From Bacteroidota bacterium (lineage in GTDB: Bacteria; Bacteroidota; Bacteroidia; Cytophagales; Cyclobacteriaceae), in NCBI GenBank assembly GCA_024280115.1, contig JAJRQT010000044.1:1-64000 (forward strand): 64,000 nucleotides of DNA, given 5' to 3'. Numbering within the stretch: the first letter of the stretch is position 1; each line of letters begins with the position of its first letter. Positions 35,982 through 45,221 of this stretch are shown here, piece after piece. The notes beneath the pieces were generated by a model. That model was not told the origin of the DNA and did no database searches. It worked only from the letters and a program-made list of their open reading frames with translations. A program made the translations under genes and the position numbers.

Positions 35982-37631
35982 ATGAATATGAAAAAGATTA
36001 TAAGTATATGGATGATTGTAATGAGCATATCTGTTATGCAATCATGTACTGATTTGGATCCTGAAGTATATAGTCAGATTCTTCCAGAGGAATATTTTGA
36101 GAATGAGCAACAATTATTGGCTTTTACAGCCGCAGCCTATACTTCTTTAGGTGGATATTGGAATAATGAGATTATTCTTGGTGATGCTGTATCTGATGTG
36201 TCAACCGTACCTATCAGATCAAATGGAGGATGGGATGATGGTGGTATTTGGCCAAGATTGATGAGACATGAATTCACATCCCTAAATAATGTAAGCGGTG
36301 CCTGGAATTTGGCCTTTAACGGTGTAGCCACCTGCAATCGGCTTATTGAGTTTTTAGAACTACAAAGTGATATTGACCCCAGTGTGATTGCAGAGCTCAG
36401 AGCTTTGAGAGCGTATTATTTATGGTTTGGACTCGATCATTTCGGAAATATACCTGTCGAATTAAGATTTGCAGAGGCTGATCCTAACCCAGAACAATCG
36501 ACCCCAGCAGAAGCTTTTGCAGCTGTAGAATCTGAATTGTTGGCAGCTATTCCTGATCTTAAAGAGAATAAAGACATCTCGACCTATGCCAAGATGAATA
36601 AATGGGTGGCTTACATGACGCTTGCTAAATTGTATATTAACGCAGAACGATACGAAGCAGGTAAGCATTACACTGAAGCTGCAGATGCTATCGATAAAAT
36701 AATTGAGGCCGATAAGTATAGCCTTGAAGGAGGATATTTTGCCAATTTTAGAACTGAAAATGAAGGTTCCTCGGAAAATATGTTTGTTGTGCCTTACGAT
36801 AGGACTGTATTTGGAGGATTTAATTTGCCACATCAGGCTTTACATCAGTCTGCCGGTGCAACTTTTGGTTATTCTTCAGCGCCATGGGGTGGATACAGTA
36901 TTCAGGAAGATTTTTATAACTCTTTTGATGCTGAAGATAAGCGACGTGGGATGTTTATTGTAGGACAACAATATACACAGGCAGCAGGGCCTACATGGAC
37001 AAATGATGCTGGATTTTTCTATGCTAATCCAAAAGATGAGTTTAAAGTATATAATTGTGATGAGGACTTTAACGGGTTTAGCCCCGGAGAAAGAGAACAG
37101 CTCGGATGGCCGCCAAACAGCGATGGCGATAATTTAGATGCTGCCTGCAATATTTTCATTACACCTGATTATAAATTCACGGTGGGGGAAGAAGGTGTCC
37201 GCCCTAATATTACACCATATCGCCATGGTGCAAGATTTGGTAAATTTGAGCTTGAACTGAATGCGCCTCCTGGTCTGAATAATGATTTTCCTATTTTTCG
37301 TTATGGTGAGGCTTTACTCATAAGAGCTGAGGCACTTTTCAGGGCAAATGGTGATAATGCTGAGTCTCGTATGTTGGTGAATCAGATCCGGGAAAGAGTT
37401 GGATTGGATCCAATGGCATCGTTAACACTGGATGATATATATCAGGAGCTGAAGAAGGAAATGGCCATAGAAGGAAAAGGAAGGGAAATTACCATCAGGT
37501 TTGGTCACTGGGAAGATGAGTGGATGTTAAAAACGGATAGTGATCCTCGTAAGAGATGGTATCCAATCCCTCAGGAGCAAATTGATGCAAATCCCAGATT
37601 AGTTCAAGTTGAATATGTTTCCGGAGGATAA
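35982..37631 (+). CDS. SusD/RagB-type glycan-binding lipoprotein
   Basis: 549 residues with a lipobox ending MQSC (Cys22), followed by the SusD start 'TDLDPEVYSQILPEEYF'. The TPR-like helices and the C-terminal SusD pattern ('FPIFRYGEALLIRAEALFRANG', 'LVNQIRERVGL', 'EGKGREITIRFG', 'RKRWYPIPQEQI') are clear. It lies 23 bases after susC and forms the lid of the SusC pore. A terminator follows, so susCD is probably the most abundant transcript of the PUL. Confidence 0.95.
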   Translation: MNMKKIISIWMIVMSISVMQSCTDLDPEVYSQILPEEYFENEQQLLAFTAAAYTSLGGYWNNEIILGDAVSDVSTVPIRSNGGWDDGGIWPRLMRHEFTSLNNVSGAWNLAFNGVATCNRLIEFLELQSDIDPSVIAELRALRAYYLWFGLDHFGNIPVELRFAEADPNPEQSTPAEAFAAVESELLAAIPDLKENKDISTYAKMNKWVAYMTLAKLYINAERYEAGKHYTEAADAIDKIIEADKYSLEGGYFANFRTENEGSSENMFVVPYDRTVFGGFNLPHQALHQSAGATFGYSSAPWGGYSIQEDFYNSFDAEDKRRGMFIVGQQYTQAAGPTWTNDAGFFYANPKDEFKVYNCDEDFNGFSPGEREQLGWPPNSDGDNLDAACNIFITPDYKFTVGEEGVRPNITPYRHGARFGKFELELNAPPGLNNDFPIFRYGEALLIRAEALFRANGDNAESRMLVNQIRERVGLDPMASLTLDDIYQELKKEMAIEGKGREITIRFGHWEDEWMLKTDSDPRKRWYPIPQEQIDANPRLVQVEYVSGG

Positions 37632-37649
37632 CATTAAATAAATTAGTAT

Positions 37650-37690
37650 AAGGGGTTTTCTCAATTATTGAGGCACCCCTTTTTTTTAGT
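37650..37690 (+). terminator. Terminator after susD
   Basis: AAGGGGT (37650-37656) pairs with ACCCCTT (37675-37681), with an inner CTCAA/TTGAG stem, and a run of T follows. Position directly after susD suggests partial termination before the lipoprotein genes. Confidence 0.85.
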
Positions 37691-37906
37691 TTTTTTTTAA
37701 AATTTTATAAGGTATCGAAAGGCTCTGAATTTTTTATTTTTGATAGATTGCCACAAAGATTAGACCCAATGGATTTAATCTTTGCGTGTTTTGAATTAGA
37801 GTTGATACAATTTGTGATATTCAGTGTTTTAGTATAGCAGCAATCATTTTGTTTATAGTCATTTTATTTAAAAAGGTTGACCATTTGATTTTAACATTTA
37901 AATGCT

Positions 37907-40900
37907 ATGTGTAGAAATGCTCTTTTGGTCTTTGGGCTATGGTTTTGGTTTGTTTCATGCAAGCAACCAGCAGAATTAAATGATCAAACATTATTTTCAT
38001 CATTGGATCCTTCAAGCTTGGGGATTGATTTCAGGAATGATCTGAGCTATGATGAAGAATTCAATGTGTATCTATACAAAAGTTTTTATAATGGAGCAGG
38101 TGTTGGGCTTGGTGATATAAACAACGATGGTCTTTTAGATATTTTTTTCTGTGGCAATCAAGTTGATAATAAAGTCTATTTGAACAAAGGAAATTTTCAT
38201 TTTGAGGATGTCACAAATACTACTGGCCTCGGGAGTCCGGGTGTTTGGTCAAACGGCGTCAGTATGGTCGATATTAATGGAGATGGCTGGCTTGACATCT
38301 ATGTGTGCAAAGGAGGAAAGCCAGAAGGGAAAAATCGACATAATGAGCTTTTCATCAACCAGGGAGTGAGTGAAATCGGTGGCATACCAACTTTTATTGA
38401 GTCCGCTGCTCTATATGGCATCAACGATTTGGGACTGTCCGTACATGCAGCATTTTTTGATATGGATAGGGATGGTGACCTTGATATGTATCTGCTTAAC
38501 AATTCTATTTATCCTTCTGATATTGTGATAGAGCCCAGGGAAGGATTGCGGAACCAAAGAGATCCTGGTGGTGGGAATAAACTTTACCGAAATGATGGTA
38601 ATAACTTTATAGACATTAGCGAGGAGGCGGGAATATATGGTAGCGCTATAGGATTTGGATTAGGAGTTTCTATTGGAGATCTAAATAGAGACGGCTGGCA
38701 GGACATTTATGTGGCGAATGATTTTTTTGAAAGAGATTATTTATACATCAACAATCAAAATGGGACTTTTAATGAATCCCTGGTTGAACTAGTGCCTGAA
38801 TCTAGTCAGGGAGCTATGGGTGTTGATATATCAGATGTAAATAATAATGGACTACCAGAAATATTTGTAACTGAAATGTTGCCAAAAGGTGATGATCGTG
38901 TAAAAACTAAGGTGCTATTTGATAGCTGGAACATGTATAGCTTTAAAAAAAATCAAGGCTATCACCGTCAATTCCCACGTAATTCATTTCTATTGAATAA
39001 TGGAAAATCGGGTAAGGACACAGATATTTCGTTCAGTGAGATTTCCAGGTTATCCGGAGTAGATGCTACAGATTGGAGTTGGGGCGTATTGATGGTTGAT
39101 CTTAATAACAATGGATTTAAAGAAATTTATATAACAAACGGTATTTTCAAAGATCTCATTGACCTTGATTATTTAACATTCCATTCCAATACGCGCGAAC
39201 TTAAAATGACTTTCCGCCAAAAAGGAAAGATCATTACGGACTTGATAGATTTAATGCCCTCAGTCCCAATTGCCAATCATCTCTATACCCGTAAATCAGC
39301 TTTAACCTATGAAGACGTGAGTATAGGGTGGGGAACAAGTGATCCTGGTTTTTCAAATGGTGTCGCCTATGGAGATCTTGATAATGATGGCGACCTTGAT
39401 CTGGTAATTAATAATATCAATATGCCACCATTTATCTATAAAAATAATTCATCGGAGATTTCAAATAATCATTTCCTGAATATTTCATTAGAATCAGACG
39501 GGAAGAATATCGATGGTATTGGAGGGCAGTTAACTTTATTTGCTAAAGGGGTTCAGTTTTTTCAGGAATTGTTGCCGATGAGAGGATCGATGTCAACGGT
39601 ATCAAATAGACTTCATTTTGGTTTGGGAAATGTTGATTATATCGACTCTATAGAAATTATTTGGCCTGAAGGTGAAAAAGATTACCTCTTCAATATTCCT
39701 GCGGATCAATTTGTTGTATTCCGAAAATCTGAACTACAAACTAATTCAGAAAAAAACACAAATACACAAGCGAATGATGAGCAATATTTAGTTGATATTA
39801 GTGGAGACGGCAATCTCAATCATGTACATAAAGAAAGTGAATTTGTGGATTTTGATAGGGATATGCTGCTCTACACTATGATTACAAACGAAGGTCCAAA
39901 ACTAGCTATTGGAGATGTGAATAAAGATGGATTAAATGATGTGTTTATAGGTGGGGCAAAAGGATATCCCGCTGCCTTATTTGTAATGTCTAAATCAGGG
40001 AGGTTTCAAAAAGCAAATACTGGTGTTTTTGAGAGGGATAAATCAGCAGAGGATACAGATGCAGCTTTTGTTGACATAGATGGTGATGGTGATGAAGACT
40101 TGTTAGTAGCAAGTGGAAGTTACGAGTTTTCAGGAAATTCATTTGCATTAGCAAACAGGATCTATAAAAATGATGGAAATGGAAATTTCAACGAGGTTCA
40201 ACAACATATTCTTGGAAGCAAACTTGGTGCTACTTCATGTTTGTCAGTTAGTGATTTTGATGGCGATGGAGACCAGGATGTGTTTATTGGAGGCAGGGTA
40301 GTGCCATCTGCTTATGGTATGCCTGCGGATAGTTATTTACTGGAAAATGATGGGGCAGGTATTTTTAAAGATGTAACCCACACTATTGCCCCAAACTTAC
40401 TAAAAGTTGGGATGGTTACAGATGCAACATGGTATGATTATGATAATGATGGCGATGAAGATCTTTTTATTTGCGGAGATTGGATGCCAATCAGAGTTTT
40501 TAGCAATGAAAATGGTTTTTTTACAGAGCGTACAAAAGAGTTAGGATTTTCACACACAAATGGATTTTGGAATACTTTGAAAAAGCAGGATCTGGATAAT
40601 GATGGAGACCTCGACTTGATTGCTGGTAATTTGGGGCTCAACACACAATTAAAAAGCACAAAGAAAAAGCCGGTAACCATGTATATCAATGACTTTGATC
40701 ATGATGGGAAATTGGACCATATTATTACTGTGTTTGATGGAGAAAAAGCATATCCAATAGCAACAAGGGGAGAGATCACAAGACAGTTGCCATATCTTAA
40801 CAACAAATACCCAACTCATGAGGATTATAAAGAAAAAACTGTTGCGGATATATTTACACCAGAACAGCTTTCGGGATCCTTAAAATTGGAGGTGTTTGAA

Positions 40901-41269
40901 ACAGCATCCATGATTTTCTGGAATGAGCATACACATTTTTCTGCCCAACAACTTCCCCTTCAAGCTCAATTTTCTCCTGTTTATAGCATATTAACCCTTG
41001 ATGTGGATCAAGACGGACAATCGGAAATACTATTAGGTGGAAATCAACATAGAGCCAAACCGCAGACAGGTATTTATGCGGGGTCTTTTGGATCAATGAT
41101 AAAGGTAAATAATAATCACCAATACGAGGTCATTCCATTCTTGAAGTCTGGATTTTTTATTAATGGAGAAATTCGGGACATGGAAAAATTATTGGTTAAT
41201 GGTGAAAAACACATATTGATTGCCAGAAACAATGACTCATTAAAATTATTTAAAGTAAATCAACAATGA
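37907..41269 (+). CDS. FG-GAP/VCBS-repeat lipoprotein with ASPIC/UnbV domain (1)
   Basis: 1120 residues with a lipobox ending FVSC (Cys18). Many FG-GAP/VCBS repeats with the calcium-binding D-x-[DN]-x-D-G-x-x-D loop (for example 'GDINNDGLLDIFF', 'DMDRDGDLDMYL', 'GDVNKDGLNDVFIGG') form two beta-propellers. Between them lies an ASPIC/UnbV domain (about 530-605: 'DGIGGQLTLFAKG', 'SNRLHFGLGN'). This family (CRTAC1-like) is frequent in PULs for complex glycans and is thought to bind glycan at the cell surface; enzymatic activity has not been shown here. First of four similar tandem genes. Its TGA overlaps the ATG of the next gene by 4 bases. Confidence 0.85.
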   Translation: MCRNALLVFGLWFWFVSCKQPAELNDQTLFSSLDPSSLGIDFRNDLSYDEEFNVYLYKSFYNGAGVGLGDINNDGLLDIFFCGNQVDNKVYLNKGNFHFEDVTNTTGLGSPGVWSNGVSMVDINGDGWLDIYVCKGGKPEGKNRHNELFINQGVSEIGGIPTFIESAALYGINDLGLSVHAAFFDMDRDGDLDMYLLNNSIYPSDIVIEPREGLRNQRDPGGGNKLYRNDGNNFIDISEEAGIYGSAIGFGLGVSIGDLNRDGWQDIYVANDFFERDYLYINNQNGTFNESLVELVPESSQGAMGVDISDVNNNGLPEIFVTEMLPKGDDRVKTKVLFDSWNMYSFKKNQGYHRQFPRNSFLLNNGKSGKDTDISFSEISRLSGVDATDWSWGVLMVDLNNNGFKEIYITNGIFKDLIDLDYLTFHSNTRELKMTFRQKGKIITDLIDLMPSVPIANHLYTRKSALTYEDVSIGWGTSDPGFSNGVAYGDLDNDGDLDLVINNINMPPFIYKNNSSEISNNHFLNISLESDGKNIDGIGGQLTLFAKGVQFFQELLPMRGSMSTVSNRLHFGLGNVDYIDSIEIIWPEGEKDYLFNIPADQFVVFRKSELQTNSEKNTNTQANDEQYLVDISGDGNLNHVHKESEFVDFDRDMLLYTMITNEGPKLAIGDVNKDGLNDVFIGGAKGYPAALFVMSKSGRFQKANTGVFERDKSAEDTDAAFVDIDGDGDEDLLVASGSYEFSGNSFALANRIYKNDGNGNFNEVQQHILGSKLGATSCLSVSDFDGDGDQDVFIGGRVVPSAYGMPADSYLLENDGAGIFKDVTHTIAPNLLKVGMVTDATWYDYDNDGDEDLFICGDWMPIRVFSNENGFFTERTKELGFSHTNGFWNTLKKQDLDNDGDLDLIAGNLGLNTQLKSTKKKPVTMYINDFDHDGKLDHIITVFDGEKAYPIATRGEITRQLPYLNNKYPTHEDYKEKTVADIFTPEQLSGSLKLEVFETASMIFWNEHTHFSAQQLPLQAQFSPVYSILTLDVDQDGQSEILLGGNQHRAKPQTGIYAGSFGSMIKVNNNHQYEVIPFLKSGFFINGEIRDMEKLLVNGEKHILIARNNDSLKLFKVNQQ

Positions 41270-41841
41270 AAATGTCAATAGGGATGATTGCGGGTATGAT
41301 AGGAATAGTGTTTTTGCTTTTCATGGGGTGTTCAAAAACTATGACGTATGAGGATGTGCTTGCAGAGGAGTTAGCTAAGGATGTTAGATATGATAGCTTA
41401 TTCTATGGAATTCATTTCAATATGACGACACCCGCATTTTTAGATCACTGTTTTGAAATGAACCAGAAGAAAATTTTCTTTCAATATGGGGCCGGAAGTG
41501 AAGTAATTGTCAAATTTGATGAAGAATTCAAATTTCCTGTTGAATTTAAATTCTCCCCAAACCTTGAGAAACACCTGATCCAAAAACTTCAAGGCAGATT
41601 TTTATATATTGGCAGGAATCCATTCAATAATGAAAGAGGTTCTGACGTATTGATTTTAGATCTCGTAAGACAAATGGAAGTATGGTATGGAGGGCGTAAA
41701 TTTATTAAGATATCTCCTGTTGATAAATGGCTCACAGATAGATATGTCAAGATTGACGGGAACCGGAAAATAACACTCGAACAGAACCTGGTTACGGGAG
41801 AGGTGCAAGTGCTTTTCGAAGATCTGAAAAGAATTTTATGA
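41266..41841 (+). CDS. Small lipoprotein inside the VCBS operon
   Basis: 191 residues with a lipobox ending FMGC (Cys22). The mature protein is compact, mixed alpha/beta, with no recognised family. It is locked into the operon by ATGA overlaps at both ends, so it must be made in step with the VCBS lipoproteins on either side and may be their small partner or chaperone. Nothing similar follows the other VCBS genes. Confidence 0.65.
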   Translation: MKMSIGMIAGMIGIVFLLFMGCSKTMTYEDVLAEELAKDVRYDSLFYGIHFNMTTPAFLDHCFEMNQKKIFFQYGAGSEVIVKFDEEFKFPVEFKFSPNLEKHLIQKLQGRFLYIGRNPFNNERGSDVLILDLVRQMEVWYGGRKFIKISPVDKWLTDRYVKIDGNRKITLEQNLVTGEVQVLFEDLKRIL

Positions 41842-44800
41842 TGCGAATTTTTGTTAGAGCGATTTTAAGATTTAGCGTATTCAGGTCATCAGGATTGTTC
41901 GTTTTTTTTGTCCTTATATTAACTTTTTCATGTAGCCAAAAAGAACAGAAAAGGACTCTTTTTGAACTTTTAGATGCAGACTACACGGGACTTGATTTTG
42001 AAAACACGCTCACTCACACCAACGAATTCAATATATATAAGTATCGTAACTTTTATAATGGAGGTGGGGTTGGTTTGGGTGATGTAAATAATGATGGTTT
42101 ATTGGATATTTACCTAATTGCTAATTTACTACCAAATCGACTATATCTGAATAAAGGAAATTTCCAGTTTGAAGATGTATCAGACAAGGCGGGAATTGAG
42201 GGTGTCAGGGCATGGAGTACTGGTGTTTCTATGGTAGATATTAATGCCGATGATTGGTTGGATATCTATGTATGCAATTCTGGAGATGTCAAGGGAGACA
42301 ATAAGCATAATGAATTATTTATCAATAATGGAGATGGTACTTTTACAGAAAAGGCAAAAGAAATGGGGCTCGCAGATGCTGGGTTCTCAACTCAGGCTAC
42401 TTTTTTTGATTATGACAAAGATGGAGATTTAGATGTGTATCTTTTAAATAACTCATATCGTGCCATTGGGAGCTTCAACATGAGAAATAATGAAAGACAA
42501 ACCCGGGATGAATTGGGTGGAGACAAGTTGCTGAGAAATGATGATGGTCAATTTATTGATGTGAGTGTCGAAGCCGGTCTTTACGGTAGTGTAATTGGTT
42601 TTGGTTTGGGTGTGGCTATGAGCGACTTGGATAAGGATGGTTGGTTGGATTTGTATGTTTCCAATGATTTTTTCGAAAAGGACTATATCTATATGAATAA
42701 TAGAGATGGGACTTTTAGGGAGGAAATGGAGCAACAGATGCGTTCAATCACGTTAGCCTCCATGGGTTCTGATATTGCAGATATGAATAATGATGGCTTT
42801 CCTGATGTTTTTGTGACAGAAATGTTGCCAGAAGGTGAAGAGCGTTTCAAGACAACCATGACTTTTGAAAATTGGGATAAATATCAGTATAATTTGGAGC
42901 ATGGTTATTACCATCAGTTCACCAGAAATATGCTCCATCGGCACAATGGGATCATTCCTGGAGTAGGAGTCACATTCAGTGAGGTTGGAAGGTTAGCCGG
43001 AGTAGAAGCTACGGATTGGAGTTGGAGCCCCCTCATCTTCGACCTTGATAATGACGGTCACAAAGACCTTTTTATAGCCAATGGATTAGCCCAGGACATT
43101 CTTAATCAGGATTATTTGCAATACGTTTCCAATGAAGAAGTGACGAGGATGGTAGTGAAAAAAGGAGGAGTGGATTATAGCCAGCTTATTGACATTATTC
43201 CAGTAAATCGAATTGCCAATTACGCATATGCTGGAGGCTCAGACTTCAATTTTACAAATAAAACTAAGGAATGGGGCTTGGATCAACCCAGCCATTCCAA
43301 TGGAGCTGCTTATGGAGATTTGGATAATGATGGAGATCTGGATTTGATAGTCAATAATGTCAACATGCCATTATTTGTATATAAAAACAACACATCTCTG
43401 CAAAATGGGCAAAATAATTATCTGAAAATTGTTTTTAAAGGTGCGCATGGCAATAAATCGTCGGTTGGTACCAAGGTGACTATAAGGGGAAATGGAGAAA
43501 CTTTTTATCTGGAACAGAACCCGATAAGGGGATTTCAATCCTCAGTAGATAATAGGTTAAACTTTGGCTTGGGAGATGTACAAATCATTGACTCCTTGGT
43601 GGTTGATTGGTACTATGGAAAGCAAACGATTTTAACAAAGGTAAAAGTCAATCAAACTTTGACATTGAGCGAAAGGGAAGCCTCAGAAAAAGGGAAGGAT
43701 AACCAAGCTAAGATATTTGATCCGCTCTTCCGTGAGGTAAAATCACCATTAGTTGATTTTGTACACGAGGAGAATGACTACGTTGATTTTGACCGTGACC
43801 GCCTGCTATACCACATGAAATCTACTGAGGGACCGAAGATTGGAGTTGGAGATGTAAACGGAGATGGCAGGGATGATTTTTATATTGGAGGCGCTAAGGG
43901 TTTTTCAGGTAAATTGTTTGTTCAAACAACTACCGGTAGTTTTAAAAACACCAATATGACCACATTTGAAAAAGATAAAGGAAGCGAAGATATTGGATGC
44001 TTTTTTACAGATATTGATCAGGATGGTGATCAGGATCTTTATGTGACAAGTGGAGGAAATGAAACATCAACTAATTCTTATTCATTGACAGACCGATTAT
44101 ACGTTAATAATGGTAAGGGTAATATGACAAGGTCACAACAGGTATTGCCAGCAGGTACGCCGGAAAGCACATCGACTGTAAAGGCCTGCGATTTTGATCA
44201 AGATGGTGATCTGGATTTATTTATTGGTGTGCGGTTGAGAAGCGGATTGATTGGTGTACCTCAAAACGGATACCTACTCCAAAATGACGGAAAAGGCGAA
44301 TTCAAGAATATTACCCGTGAGGTAGCACCAGAATTACTCAATTCCGGGATGATTACGGATGCTGTATGGAGTGATTATGATCAGGACGGAGATGATGACC
44401 TGATGTTCCTCGGTGAATGGATGCAGATCAGACTTTTTAATAATGATGACGGCAAGTTCTCTGAAGTAACTAAAAAAGCTGGATTAGAAATTACAACCGG
44501 ATGGTGGAATGCTCTTGAAGCAGCTGATCTTGATGGCGATGGCGATATTGATTTCGTTGCAGGCAATCACGGGTTAAACTCAAGATTCAGGGCCTCTGCT
44601 GAAAAGCCTGTTTCCTGCTATATCAATGACTTTGATCAGGATGGGACAGTAGAACAAATTATATGCGCCTATAAAGGAGATACATCTTACTTGCAGGTAC
44701 TACGGCATGATTTTGTCGCGCAAATGCCCAGCCTGAAAAAGAAATATGAAAAATATGAATCTTTTAAAAACTTAACCATACAGGATATCTTTGCATCTGA

Positions 44801-45221
44801 ACTTTTACAGAGATCCGTTGTCCATGAAGTAAACACACTGGAAAGCATAATGTTGATAAACAACGGTGATGGGACTTTTGAAAAGAAGAAATTGCCATAT
44901 GAAGCACAACTTTCTCCTGTATATGCTATTTTGATTGAGGATCTGGATAAAGACGGTCAAAGTGATATTTTGTTGGGGGGTAATTTGTTTGAGGTGAAAC
45001 CTGAAGTAGGTCGCTATGATGCCAGTTACGGGACTTTTTTAAAAGGAATTGGGAACGGAGATTTTAAATCGCTTCCTGCTTCGAAAACAGGTTTGGTTCT
45101 TGAAGGGCAAGTCAGGGATTTCTCATTAATAGATGTAAAAGGAAAGATATTGTTGATGGTTGCAAGAAATAATGCATCCCTGCAATTCTTCAATATTCAA
45201 ATTGAAAATAAAAAATTTTAA
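41838..45221 (+). CDS. FG-GAP/VCBS-repeat lipoprotein with ASPIC/UnbV domain (2)
   Basis: 1127 residues with a longer signal and a lipobox ending TFSC (Cys32); a second ATG follows directly at codon 2. The plan is the same as its paralogues: N-terminal propeller ('GDVNNDGLLDIYLI', 'DYDKDGDLDVYLL', 'DLDKDGWLDLYVSNDFFEKDYIY'), ASPIC/UnbV domain at about 540-605 ('DNRLNFGLGDVQIIDSL') and C-terminal propeller ('GDVNGDGRDDFYIGG'). The conserved 'ATDWSW' segment in the first propeller is shared by all four. The stop codon overlaps the ATG of the next gene by one base. Confidence 0.85.
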   Translation: MMRIFVRAILRFSVFRSSGLFVFFVLILTFSCSQKEQKRTLFELLDADYTGLDFENTLTHTNEFNIYKYRNFYNGGGVGLGDVNNDGLLDIYLIANLLPNRLYLNKGNFQFEDVSDKAGIEGVRAWSTGVSMVDINADDWLDIYVCNSGDVKGDNKHNELFINNGDGTFTEKAKEMGLADAGFSTQATFFDYDKDGDLDVYLLNNSYRAIGSFNMRNNERQTRDELGGDKLLRNDDGQFIDVSVEAGLYGSVIGFGLGVAMSDLDKDGWLDLYVSNDFFEKDYIYMNNRDGTFREEMEQQMRSITLASMGSDIADMNNDGFPDVFVTEMLPEGEERFKTTMTFENWDKYQYNLEHGYYHQFTRNMLHRHNGIIPGVGVTFSEVGRLAGVEATDWSWSPLIFDLDNDGHKDLFIANGLAQDILNQDYLQYVSNEEVTRMVVKKGGVDYSQLIDIIPVNRIANYAYAGGSDFNFTNKTKEWGLDQPSHSNGAAYGDLDNDGDLDLIVNNVNMPLFVYKNNTSLQNGQNNYLKIVFKGAHGNKSSVGTKVTIRGNGETFYLEQNPIRGFQSSVDNRLNFGLGDVQIIDSLVVDWYYGKQTILTKVKVNQTLTLSEREASEKGKDNQAKIFDPLFREVKSPLVDFVHEENDYVDFDRDRLLYHMKSTEGPKIGVGDVNGDGRDDFYIGGAKGFSGKLFVQTTTGSFKNTNMTTFEKDKGSEDIGCFFTDIDQDGDQDLYVTSGGNETSTNSYSLTDRLYVNNGKGNMTRSQQVLPAGTPESTSTVKACDFDQDGDLDLFIGVRLRSGLIGVPQNGYLLQNDGKGEFKNITREVAPELLNSGMITDAVWSDYDQDGDDDLMFLGEWMQIRLFNNDDGKFSEVTKKAGLEITTGWWNALEAADLDGDGDIDFVAGNHGLNSRFRASAEKPVSCYINDFDQDGTVEQIICAYKGDTSYLQVLRHDFVAQMPSLKKKYEKYESFKNLTIQDIFASELLQRSVVHEVNTLESIMLINNGDGTFEKKKLPYEAQLSPVYAILIEDLDKDGQSDILLGGNLFEVKPEVGRYDASYGTFLKGIGNGDFKSLPASKTGLVLEGQVRDFSLIDVKGKILLMVARNNASLQFFNIQIENKKF

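Noticed and set aside
37735-37742. TATTTTTG as a -7 promoter element
   Set aside because: It fits the Bacteroidota TAnnTTTG pattern but has no -33 TTTG partner at the right distance.
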